This document shows positions 47,261-55,375 of a stretch of 64,000 bases of DNA, one piece after another. Position numbers and translations under genes: made by a program. Below the pieces are notes generated by a model. The model was given only the letters and a program-made list of their open reading frames with translations. It had not been told where the DNA came from and did no database searches. Numbering within the stretch: the first letter of the stretch is position 1; the number at the start of each line of letters is the position of its first letter. Source of the stretch: Prochlorococcus sp. MIT 1223 (lineage in GTDB: Bacteria; Cyanobacteriota; Cyanobacteriia; PCC-6307; Cyanobiaceae). The stretch lies in the NCBI RefSeq assembly GCF_034092465.1, contig NZ_CP139303.1, forward strand, positions 620,001-684,000. Reading direction: 5' to 3'.

Positions 47261-48199
47261 TTAATCCCCAAATATTTCCTCAAATTCTTTAAAAGCTTTT
47301 ATTAAAAGTTTATCCGAGATTATTAAATTTTTATCAATACAAGCCTTTATCATTTTTTGACTTTTTATTTCCCAATGTGAAAATTCCGTTAAGACAAGTA
47401 TACTTAACATTTCTTCCTCATTATGTCTTATATCAAAACTATTAAATCTTTTTTTTCTTACATCCAATGCCACGAAAGAAGCTTGTTTAGCTTTCTCAGG
47501 CGTTTGAGGGCCAGAGAGACAATCATTTAATAGGCCCAGGCAATATTCATTCTGTTTTATTGAGATATCAAGTATTTTGCAACTTTTCAAATTATCTTTA
47601 TAAGACCTTAGACTCTGATCATTTTTTAAAACCTTTGACTCATTTTTATCCGAAAGTGTAAATATTATCCTGTGATTATCTACCAGTTTTTCTTTAATTA
47701 ATAATTTAGTATTTTCTTCGAATATATTAATTCTTTCTTTATCAATTTTTATATGATATTTATATTTTTGAGCAGAATTCCTTGGGCTAAAATTTATTGT
47801 AAAATTTTCATCATAAGGAATTTTATAATAGTTGCTTGTGGTATCTTTTGAAAATTGTTTCTTAAATTTTCCATTTATTGTTTGCTCAACGCCAACTTTT
47901 TTACACTCAATAAATCCCAGAATCGTTTCTGTATGACTTATTTCTCCTCCATTTAATATTAATGCTTCTCCATTTATATCAAAATTATTATTCTTGGATA
48001 TGACAAATTCTACTTTATGACCAGCATCTGAAAACCCAAATAGTTTGGGCTCTATATTTAGTCTTGACTTTAAATTATCATCATAAAGTAATGATCCAAA
48101 AGTCAATAGTTCCAACATATCTCCCACTTTCCTGCCAATTTGATGACCAGCTTTTCTGTAAAAAGAAATATATTTAAAAACCTCTGATAAATAAGTCAT
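47261..48199 (-). CDS. Putative type II restriction endonuclease (PD-(D/E)xK-like)
   Basis: A 312-residue cytosolic protein, poorly conserved overall. HKVEFVISKN (61-70) and GFIECKKVGVE (95-105) fit a PD-(D/E)xK core with catalytic E98-x-K100 and an acidic partner upstream. Lysine-rich beta/alpha stretches follow and the C-terminal third is helical. The name rests mainly on context: it converges with a DNA methyltransferase, the usual partner of a restriction enzyme. If the pair is active, the host DNA would be methylated and foreign DNA cut. The start is the ATG at 48199. Confidence 0.62.
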   Translation of the reverse strand: MTYLSEVFKYISFYRKAGHQIGRKVGDMLELLTFGSLLYDDNLKSRLNIEPKLFGFSDAGHKVEFVISKNNNFDINGEALILNGGEISHTETILGFIECKKVGVEQTINGKFKKQFSKDTTSNYYKIPYDENFTINFSPRNSAQKYKYHIKIDKERINIFEENTKLLIKEKLVDNHRIIFTLSDKNESKVLKNDQSLRSYKDNLKSCKILDISIKQNEYCLGLLNDCLSGPQTPEKAKQASFVALDVRKKRFNSFDIRHNEEEMLSILVLTEFSHWEIKSQKMIKACIDKNLIISDKLLIKAFKEFEEIFGD

Positions 48200-48517
48200 A
48201 CTTAATTTTTTAAGAAAATATAGCTGTAAATTTAGTACATAGACTATAAATTTAGTTTTATATAAATTTGATAAGTAGATACTACTATATATATGACTTG
48301 AATTTTCTCTGACTGCTTCATAAGTAAATTACAAGCTAAGAGTTGCTATCGGGATTGGTGGCAGAAATGCCTGATAGAGCTTATATGAGAACAATTTTGT
48401 TAAATATTGCTAATAATCCCATCACAGAATCTTGTACCCGTAGGTCCTCTCAATGGAGATTGATCTAATAGTAAAGGAAATTCGTCTGAAAAACTGAATT
48501 AAGAATGCTGCTGATAG

Positions 48518-48658
48518 TACCATTGGTGGTTTATAAAATTAAACGCACGAGATCGTTATGCATTATTAGAAGCGTTAGAAAGATTGTGCTCCTGTCATTA
48601 AGAAGATATTGAATTTGATTGGTTGAATTATCAAGCTAATAGGGGTAATAATGAATAA
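48518..48658 (+). pseudogene. Decayed small gene with an internal stop codon
   Basis: One frame reads KLNARDRYALLEALERLCSC, meets TAA at 48599-48601, and continues in the same frame as EDIEFDWLNYQANRGNNE to the stop at 48658. Both halves look like coding sequence, so a single nonsense mutation fits. The end overlaps the next start (ATGAATAA at 48651). The family is not recognised. Confidence 0.5.
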
Positions 48659-48880
48659 TTCAAGCACTATCGTTTCTATTCAAATGTTAGGAATGGTAGG
48701 AATTAATCTAGATTCACTATAAAGCATATTCTTAAGGAAGAAGAGAAGGTTGTCTCGATTCTTTTTGAGAGTACGATAACTGCGACGGGTATTACTGCCA
48801 TGATAAAAAAGCTTTACCCAGGATATGAAGCGAAGTTAGTTGATAGAGATAAGATAGTGGTGGAAGAAAATAGATTTTAA
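48651..48880 (+). pseudogene. Decayed small gene with a frameshift
   Basis: The first frame starts with ATG at 48651 (MNNSSTIVSIQMLGMVGIN) and stops at 48722. A second frame, shifted by one base, is open across the join and reads IKHILKEEEKVVSILFES then GITAMIKKLYPGYEAKLVD to the stop at 48880. Together they make a protein of about 76 residues, so a one-base frameshift near 48705-48720 is likely. The overlap with the preceding remnant suggests an old two-gene operon. The family is unknown. Confidence 0.5.
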
Positions 48881-49038
48881 ATTATAAGGATTATTATATT
48901 AGTCATAATTTTACTAAAAATATTTGTACTAAACATTCAGAATTAATCACCATTGATTTCCTTACCGCAAGGTTTCTAAATATTAGACTTTTTAATTATG
49001 TTATTATTATTTAAATAAGTGGTAATTCAAGTTTGATT

Positions 49039-49734
49039 ATGGAGAAATTAATTATTTTTGGAAATGGCGAAATTGCAGATTTAGCTAATATTTACTTCAG
49101 AGCGCATACACAATACGATATATGTGCCCATGTTGTAGATGATGAATTTGCCATAGAGGAAAGTTTTAATGGATTACCCTTAATAGCTCTAAGTGAAATG
49201 GTTAAGAATTATCCACCTTCTGATTACCTGATTCATATAGCACTTTCTTATAGCAAACTAAATGAAAATAGAGATCAAAAGTTCAATTTAATTAAATCAT
49301 ATGGATATTCCTTTGCATCCTATATATCACCTTCTGCTATATATATCCCAGGGACTGTATCATTTGGAAAGAACTGTCTGATATTAGAGAATCAAACAAT
49401 ACAGCCCAACGTCAAAATAAATGATAATGTCATGATATGGTCGGGTAATCATATTGGGCACGGTTCGACAATTTCTAAAAGTACATATATAAGTTCTCAT
49501 GTGGTTATTTGTGGACATGCTCAAGTAGGGGAAAAATGCTTTATAGGTGTTAATTCTTCAATCAGAGATTTTGTGAGAGTTGGAAAAGAATGCTTTGTGG
49601 GGATGAACTGTGCAGTAACATCAAATTTAAGCGATCAATCAATAGTTGTGCCTTCTGCAACTAATCAACAAATTTATCCACGAGATCATAAAATTTCCAA
49701 AGCAATACTTCGATCCTTCTTTGGTATTAGATAA
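49039..49734 (+). CDS. NeuD/PglD-type sugar O- or N-acyltransferase
   Basis: A 231-residue protein from the ATG at 49039. The N-terminal Rossmann-like part KLIIFGNGEIADLANIY binds the sugar substrate in PglD/NeuD proteins. From about residue 100 on there is a left-handed beta-helix with hexapeptide repeats (SFGKNCLILENQ, IWSGNHIGHGSTISKS, YISSHVVICGHAQVGE). The family uses acetyl-CoA to acylate nonulosonic acids or UDP-amino-sugars. The next gene starts two bases after its stop. It may add the acyl group in one of the island pathways. Confidence 0.85.
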   Translation: MEKLIIFGNGEIADLANIYFRAHTQYDICAHVVDDEFAIEESFNGLPLIALSEMVKNYPPSDYLIHIALSYSKLNENRDQKFNLIKSYGYSFASYISPSAIYIPGTVSFGKNCLILENQTIQPNVKINDNVMIWSGNHIGHGSTISKSTYISSHVVICGHAQVGEKCFIGVNSSIRDFVRVGKECFVGMNCAVTSNLSDQSIVVPSATNQQIYPRDHKISKAILRSFFGIR

Positions 49735-49735
49735 A

Positions 49736-50701
49736 ATGAATGATGAAAATAGTTCTAATTCAATATGTCCTAAAATTAAATGGGAAAAGTATGGGTTAAT
49801 AGCTCACCCCCCTAATACAACATATTGGACAAAGACTCATTGTATGGTACCTACTCCAAGTAATCAAACAAATGAAAGTATAGATATCCTATTTGCTAGC
49901 AGAGATAACCTGAACAGGTCAACAATCGGATTTTTTAAATTTAAATTTAATGAACCATTTAGAAAATTAAAATTAGAAAGTAAGGATCCACTTTTAAAAC
50001 CAGGAAGATTAGGCTCATTTGATGACAATGGAGTTTTACCATCTTCAAGTATTATTATTAAAAACAAAGAGTTTCTTTATTATATTGGATTTAAGCCAGG
50101 GGGAACAACAAGAATGGATCTTTTTGGAGGACTTGCAATTAAAAATGATATCGGAAACAACTATACTAGGTATTCAGAATCTCCAATTCTAGAGAGGAAT
50201 AAGATCAATCCTTTCATTAATACTGCTCCATGGGTAATAAGACATAAAAATCAATTTTACATGTACTATGTGTCTGGAATAGAGTGGGTTAGTAAAGATA
50301 TTCCTAGATATAATATTCAAATAACTACTTCAATAGATGGAATAAATTGGAATAGAAAAAAGAAATTAGTAGCAATAGATTTAATTCATGGAGAAGATGC
50401 ACTGGCAAGACCTTATGTTTTTTATGATCGAGAGTTTAAAGTATTTAGGATGTGGTTCTCTGCTAAAGGTAGAGGTTTAACATATAAAAATTATAGAATT
50501 TGCTATGCGGAGTCTCTGGATGGTTTTAACTGGAAAAGAAAAGAAGTATTAGATGAAGAAAATTTTAAATCATTAATGGGAATTGATGATGAAATCTGCT
50601 GCTATCCTATAATTATAAAAAATAGAAATAAGTATTATATGTTTTACAATGGAAATAACTATGGCAAAGATGGTCTTCTTTTAGCGATTGGGCAAGAATA
50701 G
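49736..50701 (+). CDS. Five-bladed beta-propeller protein (GH43/GH32-like)
   Basis: A 321-residue protein from the ATG at 49736, a base after the preceding stop; an earlier in-frame start would overlap the acyltransferase gene. Repeated blade-like segments (TAPWVIRHKNQFYMYYVSG, ARPYVFYDREFKVFRMWFSA, CYPIIIKNRNKYYMFYNG) follow the pattern of arabinanase/invertase-type propellers, with acidic residues at blade starts. No signal peptide is present, so it is cytosolic. The coupling to a NeuD-like gene suggests a glycan-related role, perhaps a sugar-binding or transferase activity rather than hydrolysis. Confidence 0.68.
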   Translation: MNDENSSNSICPKIKWEKYGLIAHPPNTTYWTKTHCMVPTPSNQTNESIDILFASRDNLNRSTIGFFKFKFNEPFRKLKLESKDPLLKPGRLGSFDDNGVLPSSSIIIKNKEFLYYIGFKPGGTTRMDLFGGLAIKNDIGNNYTRYSESPILERNKINPFINTAPWVIRHKNQFYMYYVSGIEWVSKDIPRYNIQITTSIDGINWNRKKKLVAIDLIHGEDALARPYVFYDREFKVFRMWFSAKGRGLTYKNYRICYAESLDGFNWKRKEVLDEENFKSLMGIDDEICCYPIIIKNRNKYYMFYNGNNYGKDGLLLAIGQE

Positions 50702-50895
50702 TTCCAATATGTTAATTGCTCCTAATGGGCAATATTGCGTGCGATTACATAGAGCTCCAAAGATATAATAATCTACAAGTAACTTAAATAACCAGAGATT
50801 ATGAAAATATAAATTGGTAAATATAGATAAGGCTGCCAAATAAACAATTCATTTAAATTCCTGGCTATAAGAATAGATACCTGTAACTGAAAAAG

Positions 50896-51723
50896 CTAAG
50901 AGTGCAAAACGTCAAAACCCTCTAATTTACTTTTAGTGACATTTTTGAATATGACTGATCTGCAGATTGGCAGTCTTGACTCAAAAGTTAAACTACCTGA
51001 ATAACCATCTAATCTTAAGCTTTCAGTACCAAGAGAATTTATTTGCATTTTTTTATTTCTTTCTGGTTCATTATTAAATAATATTCGTATTTTTATCTCT
51101 GAAGGAGTTGGATTATTAAACACTAAGTCATAAGTATTTTGAGATTCAAATCTATAAGCAGGGGAATAAAGATGTAAAGTTCTTGTTCTAGCAAGCAATT
51201 TACCATTCCTTGAGATCGATCCAAAGTTACCATGAATAGATGATCCCACAGATGAGGAGAGGTTCGGATAATAAATGCAATAACCTCTATTCTGTTCACA
51301 GACTAAATTATTAATTTGGAACTTTTCTTTTACTAGATCATAAAGACTGTTTTTGGATTCGACGTAGTGAATAAATGAGCTGTAAGATGAAGAGTTTGGA
51401 GGTCCACTTAATATTATTCGACTGAAAAAATCATCGCTAGTATATTTCTCCTCCCAAAGGAAATCACCTTTCTCTGAGAAAAATTTAAAACAATGAGTAA
51501 CCTTTTCTCTGCTTCCTAATAATAATGCCCTAATATTTTCAGCAATGAACTCAGTTTTTGCAATATAAGGGTTCCACGCAAAGAAATCTGAAATACTACT
51601 TGGGAGAACTATAGAACTTTTTAGGCTGTAGGGGGCAGATGCTCGATTATAAATATTAGAAATCAAACCTAAAGCAGGGACTGGGAGAATCTGTTTAATA
51701 AAAGCCTTGAGGTTTATAGCCAT
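50896..51723 (-). CDS. Hypothetical protein, beta-rich, surface-glycan context
   Basis: 275 residues, no recognised family. The N-terminal 30 residues are mildly hydrophobic and basic. The rest is rich in beta-strand-like, Ser- and Asn-rich stretches (SSSVGSSIHGNFGSISRNG, NNPTPSEIKIRILFNNEPE). The ATG overlaps the last 10 bases of the gene upstream on the same strand, so the pair is translationally linked, and both follow an FkbM methyltransferase gene. It ends the three-gene minus-strand operon. Confidence 0.6.
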   Translation of the reverse strand: MAINLKAFIKQILPVPALGLISNIYNRASAPYSLKSSIVLPSSISDFFAWNPYIAKTEFIAENIRALLLGSREKVTHCFKFFSEKGDFLWEEKYTSDDFFSRIILSGPPNSSSYSSFIHYVESKNSLYDLVKEKFQINNLVCEQNRGYCIYYPNLSSSVGSSIHGNFGSISRNGKLLARTRTLHLYSPAYRFESQNTYDLVFNNPTPSEIKIRILFNNEPERNKKMQINSLGTESLRLDGYSGSLTFESRLPICRSVIFKNVTKSKLEGFDVLHS

Positions 51724-52559
51724 CTTTTCTTCAATAGCTTAACTATGCTATTCCTTTCCCTACCCCATAGTAATTCACTTGGAGGGTGAGTATGCTCAAG
51801 AGATAGTTGATTGTTTTTGACATCTACACTCAAAAATACGGGAATAAATGTACAGCTTTTGCATTGAATGAACAATATTTCATAGATTTTTTCTGATCCT
51901 AAGGCATTATTTATATCTTTAAGATTTAAAATTGTAAAGCTATTTTGGCGAGCTTTCCAATGCAAAATGTTATCTTTTTTATTAGGGTTATAAATCTCCA
52001 AATCAACTTCTGATTGTTTTTCTGAATCGCGATTTAAATTCATAAGTACTAAAAAACTTTCGGTATTTTCATGCTTGTAAAACCTCTCTTTTAGAGCATC
52101 GAAAGACCAAAAGCTACCTTTATTGAAATTAGACATAACACATGGATATTCTCCTTGAAATGAAGTTGTTGCTCCTCTGAAATGGTAGTTAAGAGATACT
52201 CTCTCAGCTACTGGGGATGAATCAACACGCAATGAGTCTGGTTTAGGCAGATATCGAGCTGATTTTGGGAAAGAATTCTCATATCTAACAAGGGAAATAA
52301 CCATTTGATCTGGTAATGCCTTTATAGAATTGCGTTCAATATCACAAAATGCTCCATATTTACACTCTTTAATTGAAATTAACTCCCAATTTTCCGCTTG
52401 AAGCTTATATGTTCCTATATATGTTGATCTAGCCTGGACTTTCGATTGATTTGCTTCTCTTAAATTATTAGGAAGATTCAATAATGTTGTTGAAGAGTCA
52501 ATTCTTTTATCGAGTGCATTTGATGTTATTGAGGGGAGCAGTGGGAAATATGATGACAT
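51714..52559 (-). CDS. Hypothetical protein paired with an FkbM methyltransferase
   Basis: 281 residues from the ATG at 52559. That start has AGGA about nine bases upstream and begins one base after the methyltransferase stop; a longer frame from 52658 would overlap that gene by 98 bases. The protein has no known domain. It is mixed alpha/beta with a C-terminal LEHTHPPSELLWGRERNS that looks like a conserved motif. It resembles the following gene product in general composition and in its strand-rich second half (FLVLMNLNRDS, EVDLEIYNPNKKD), so a distant relation is possible. Confidence 0.6.
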   Translation of the reverse strand: MSSYFPLLPSITSNALDKRIDSSTTLLNLPNNLREANQSKVQARSTYIGTYKLQAENWELISIKECKYGAFCDIERNSIKALPDQMVISLVRYENSFPKSARYLPKPDSLRVDSSPVAERVSLNYHFRGATTSFQGEYPCVMSNFNKGSFWSFDALKERFYKHENTESFLVLMNLNRDSEKQSEVDLEIYNPNKKDNILHWKARQNSFTILNLKDINNALGSEKIYEILFIQCKSCTFIPVFLSVDVKNNQLSLEHTHPPSELLWGRERNSIVKLLKKRWL

Positions 52560-52560
52560 C

Positions 52561-53403
52561 TCACTTCCTAAAGATATGGTTGTAAGTAGTTGAGAATTTT
52601 GAGTCGTCACATAATGCTGAGTGTGTTTTTTTGACAAGGTTAAATCCGCAGTCTTCAATCATTAATATTGAGGACTGATAATCTGATCTTGTTTCGTCTA
52701 ACTCAATCAGCAATGACTTAAATGTTCCCATCATCAATGTTTTACTTGCTCCTCTCAAGATGCGGTTTTCATTTCCGTCGACATCAATTTTTATATGATT
52801 AACATTAGGAGCTAATTCTGAGATGCAATTGTCAAGCGTGTCTCCAAAGCAACCTTGGGAATAAGCAGGTTTGAAAACATTTTCAAACTGGTCTTCCTGA
52901 TTATCAAAACTACTTAATGCTCCTCCCCATTGCATCTTTTGTAAGTTTAATTCAGAGAAGCCTTTTTTATCATGTAAAGCTATCAAAAAAGCTTTTACTA
53001 AGTTTCCAAGTTTATTTATTCTGATGTTCATATTTAATAGTGCAAAATTGAGGGCATCAGGCTCAATACAGATTGTTTGAATGCCTTTGGTAGCTGCATA
53101 CAAGCTATAAATCCCAATATTTGCTCCTATATCAAGAAAAATATCTTCACTATCGAATGAGTCTATCCAATCAATAGTTTCAGGCTCTTTGAACAAAAAG
53201 CTAGAAGCTCTAAATCTACAAATCTCTCCATAATCATAGATTTCGAAAAGTTTACGATTATCTTTACTCAAAACAGCTTTCGTTTTTGATAGACGTTTAT
53301 CTGTAACTCTTGCCCATTTTCTTTTAAGCCTGCCAATTATTTTACTAATAAGAACATTTGGCATTAGTAAATTATTCAAAGGAAACCTTTTACTACTTAC
53401 CAT
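52561..53403 (-). CDS. FkbM-family methyltransferase
   Basis: A 280-residue SAM-dependent methyltransferase. Motif I is IFLDIGANIGIYSLYAA near residue 88, then ICIEPDALNFALLNMNI near 112-128 and HIKIDVDGNENRILRGA near 203-219, all FkbM signatures. FkbM proteins methylate oxygens of sugars or macrolides. It is the first gene of a minus-strand operon with two unknown proteins. In this context it could O-methylate a surface sugar or the glyceroyl group; which one is not known. Confidence 0.85.
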   Translation of the reverse strand: MVSSKRFPLNNLLMPNVLISKIIGRLKRKWARVTDKRLSKTKAVLSKDNRKLFEIYDYGEICRFRASSFLFKEPETIDWIDSFDSEDIFLDIGANIGIYSLYAATKGIQTICIEPDALNFALLNMNIRINKLGNLVKAFLIALHDKKGFSELNLQKMQWGGALSSFDNQEDQFENVFKPAYSQGCFGDTLDNCISELAPNVNHIKIDVDGNENRILRGASKTLMMGTFKSLLIELDETRSDYQSSILMIEDCGFNLVKKTHSALCDDSKFSTTYNHIFRK

Positions 53404-53735
53404 TTAAAATATTTATTAGAATAAAAATTAGCGCAGAATCGCTATAGAGTCGACATATCTTTGCAATGAGATGGTCATATTTTAACTATTGGTTTAGCTT
53501 CCGGGAGAACTTCAACCAGTAAATATAGTAATGAGCTGGGTTAATGTACCTAAAAAAGAAAGGATCTGTACTGCAAGGGGCAATGATCCGATAGCTATTT
53601 AAAGGTACCTGACATTTTTAAATCCCCAACATAATTTTTGATCTATAAAACTAACTCTTAGAAAATTAAGTTTTAAAATCTAAATTCCTCTGCAAATTTG
53701 CATTAACTATAATTGTTATAGAGATCATTCAAAAG
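53404..53735. other. Divergent intergenic region, promoter of the repeat protein
   Basis: 332 bases. Apart from the palindrome and -10 box at 53691-53713, no gene or repeat was seen. Confidence 0.5.
53691..53713 (+). promoter_or_regulatory. Palindrome next to a -10 box upstream of the repeat protein
   Basis: TGCAAATTTGCA (53691-53702) is a perfect 12-base palindrome. The consensus -10 box TATAAT (53708-53713) follows six bases later and lies 22 bases before the ATG at 53736. No good -35 box is visible, so a regulator bound at the palindrome may be needed. Confidence 0.5.
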
Positions 53736-54098
53736 ATGAATTTCAAAGCATTAGTTGGATCAGTTGCTCTTGCAGCCTTGTCAGCTCTCACATTGCCTGT
53801 TGCAAAAGCAGATTATTTTGTAAGTCCTGGAAATAGTTATACCAATATCGGAGGAACCACTTATGGCTCTGATGGTTCCACCCAAACAAGAATTGGTGGC
53901 ACCACTTATCACAGCAATGGAAATAGTTATACCAATATTGGAGGTACCACTTATGGCTCTGATGGTTCAAGTTATACAACTATTGGAGGAACAACTTATG
54001 GTTCCGATGGTTCGTCGTCTACCAAAATTGGCGGGACAACTTATTTCAGCGATGGGACAAGCTGTTCAACTATAGGCGGAACTACTTATTGCAATTAG
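53736..54098 (+). CDS. Small secreted protein of 15-residue repeats (IGGTTY)
   Basis: A 120-residue protein. Residues 1-25 are a signal peptide (MNFKALVGSVALAALSALTL, cleavage near VAKA-D). Residues about 33-120 are five 15-residue repeats plus a shortened sixth, each with IGGTTY-x-S-(D/N)-G near its end and T, S and N around it. The even Gly/Thr/Ser spacing suggests a beta-solenoid or extended fibre. The repeats are also visible at the DNA level (45 bases per unit). Two Cys occur only in the last unit. It is probably an exported or periplasmic small protein. Function unknown. Confidence 0.82.
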   Translation: MNFKALVGSVALAALSALTLPVAKADYFVSPGNSYTNIGGTTYGSDGSTQTRIGGTTYHSNGNSYTNIGGTTYGSDGSSYTTIGGTTYGSDGSSSTKIGGTTYFSDGTSCSTIGGTTYCN

Positions 54099-54106
54099 CT
54101 ATTTCA

Positions 54107-54153
54107 ACGGAGAGGGTGTCCTTAGAACAAGTTCAGTATGACCAGTCCTGAAC
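54107..54153. repeat. Direct repeat left of the DUF805 gene
   Basis: ACGGAGAGGGTGTCC (54107-54121) is identical to 55231-55245. Farther right, GACCAGT and CCTGAAC also recur in the same order with slightly different spacing. The copies lie on either side of the DUF805 gene, about 1.1 kb apart. Confidence 0.6.
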
Positions 54154-54232
54154 GTCTATGAACAGTTGTTTTCAGATTCCTTGAATAAAACCTGAACATA
54201 AACCAGAAAAATATTTTCTCAGGCGGAAGAAT

Positions 54233-55003
54233 CTATACTTTTTTATCTGATTCTTTCGTAAACAATAAAAGCATGGGGATCAAATTTAAATATGGAATAA
54301 TCAGGAAAAATACCAAATAAAAGGATTTATTTATATCCCTAAGTCTTCTTATTGAAAGTGATAGATATGCAATCAATGCTCCCAGAATATAAAGCGAACT
54401 TAATGCACTAAATCCCTTATTTACAAAACCAGAAAAATAAATTAGTGATGGTATTCCAACCATATTTGATAGCACTATAGGTATAAAACCTAAGAAAAAT
54501 AAACAAAAATAAATTAAGGTTGATATTAATAGAAAAGACCAGAATTCCTTCCTTTTAGATATTCCTTTGAAATCAAATGCGCGCTTCCAAGAGATAGAAA
54601 ATGAATCTATTATCTCATTAAATTTAATGTGATTTATAATCTGTCCATCGCTACCTCTTAGTGATGGTTTTATAACCCAATATAAATTAATTAGGGGACC
54701 TAGAGGAATCAAGTCTAGTAGGATCCAATATCCTGACCTTCCCATATCACGAAGTCTGCGGACCCCTAAAGATGTTTTTGGAAAAATTCGAGCAATCCAA
54801 TATATAACACCTATTATCAATAAAGAAGTTGCAAATATATTACCTTTTTCTGAGATTGCTAATGAACCAGTAAAGAGACCTAAGACCAATATAAAAAGCA
54901 TGACTTCCGCTAAAACAAAATACCAAAAATTCTTTCTGCTTGTAACACCTTTATAATCAAATGAATCTCTCCATCCTGAGATGAATGAAATAAGTATATC
55001 CAT
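54233..55003 (-). CDS. Membrane protein with two DUF805 domains
   Basis: A 256-residue integral membrane protein made of two related halves. Each half starts with a D-(Y/F)-K-G-(V/I)-(T/S)-(S/K)-R-K-x-F-W motif (near residues 16-27 and 143-154), contains two to four hydrophobic helices and has an R-R-L-R-D-(M/I) motif near its middle (84-89 and 218-223). This is the DUF805 pattern, normally one domain of about 120 residues, so an internal duplication is apparent. The function of DUF805 is unknown. The gene is bracketed by short direct repeats. Confidence 0.82.
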   Translation of the reverse strand: MDILISFISGWRDSFDYKGVTSRKNFWYFVLAEVMLFILVLGLFTGSLAISEKGNIFATSLLIIGVIYWIARIFPKTSLGVRRLRDMGRSGYWILLDLIPLGPLINLYWVIKPSLRGSDGQIINHIKFNEIIDSFSISWKRAFDFKGISKRKEFWSFLLISTLIYFCLFFLGFIPIVLSNMVGIPSLIYFSGFVNKGFSALSSLYILGALIAYLSLSIRRLRDINKSFYLVFFLIIPYLNLIPMLLLFTKESDKKV

Positions 55004-55375
55004 AAATTAAAAGTAACACTAACTACCAGTATTAATTCTAACTCTGAAATCTTCTAGAAAAGAAATTAACTTCATCCAGAAAACTTGTCGTAACTATCCA
55101 GAACACCTAATTTCATATTCTGAACTGTCCTGAATACTTCTGGATTAGTCTTTCCTATAAAAACCTCTTTGTTAGGAGCATTTTTAGGGTCACCATGACT
55201 ACTCAGGATTATTCCTGATCATTTGAAAATACGGAGAGGGTGTCCGTTGAGTTAGGTCCTAGAGACCAGTGGTGATCACGCCTGAACAACTCTTTTAAGC
55301 AAAACGAAGAAATATCCCCATCACATCCCCATCACATTTTTAGGTTTGCAAGCAGCTCTGTCTACTTGATGGCAA
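55004..55375. other. Intergenic region with the second direct repeat
   Basis: 372 bases between two minus-strand genes. It contains the repeat at 55231-55285 and a short tandem CCCCATCACAT (near 55317-55338). No gene was seen. Confidence 0.5.
55231..55285. repeat. Direct repeat right of the DUF805 gene
   Basis: The second copy of ACGGAGAGGGTGTCC (55231-55245), with GACCAGT (55262-55268) and CCTGAAC (55279-55285) following in the same order as at 54107-54153. Similarity outside these blocks is weak, so the copies are old or the shared parts are under selection. Confidence 0.6.

Larger units (their letters stand above)
48200..49038. other. Long spacer carrying a decayed gene pair
   Basis: 839 bases without an intact gene. 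The part from about 48510 to 48880 contains two broken frames (listed separately). The segment 48200-48500 shows no clear coding sequence. Confidence 0.55.

Noticed and set aside
54107-54121. The block ACGGAGAGGGTGTCC as a tRNA 3'-end remnant (resembles the reverse of a tRNA T-arm)
   Set aside because: The conserved TTCGAA-type loop and acceptor end are missing in both copies; kept only as a direct repeat.
55317-55338. Tandem CCCCATCACAT as a regulatory or CRISPR-like repeat
   Set aside because: Only two adjacent copies of 11 bases, no spacers; probably replication slippage.
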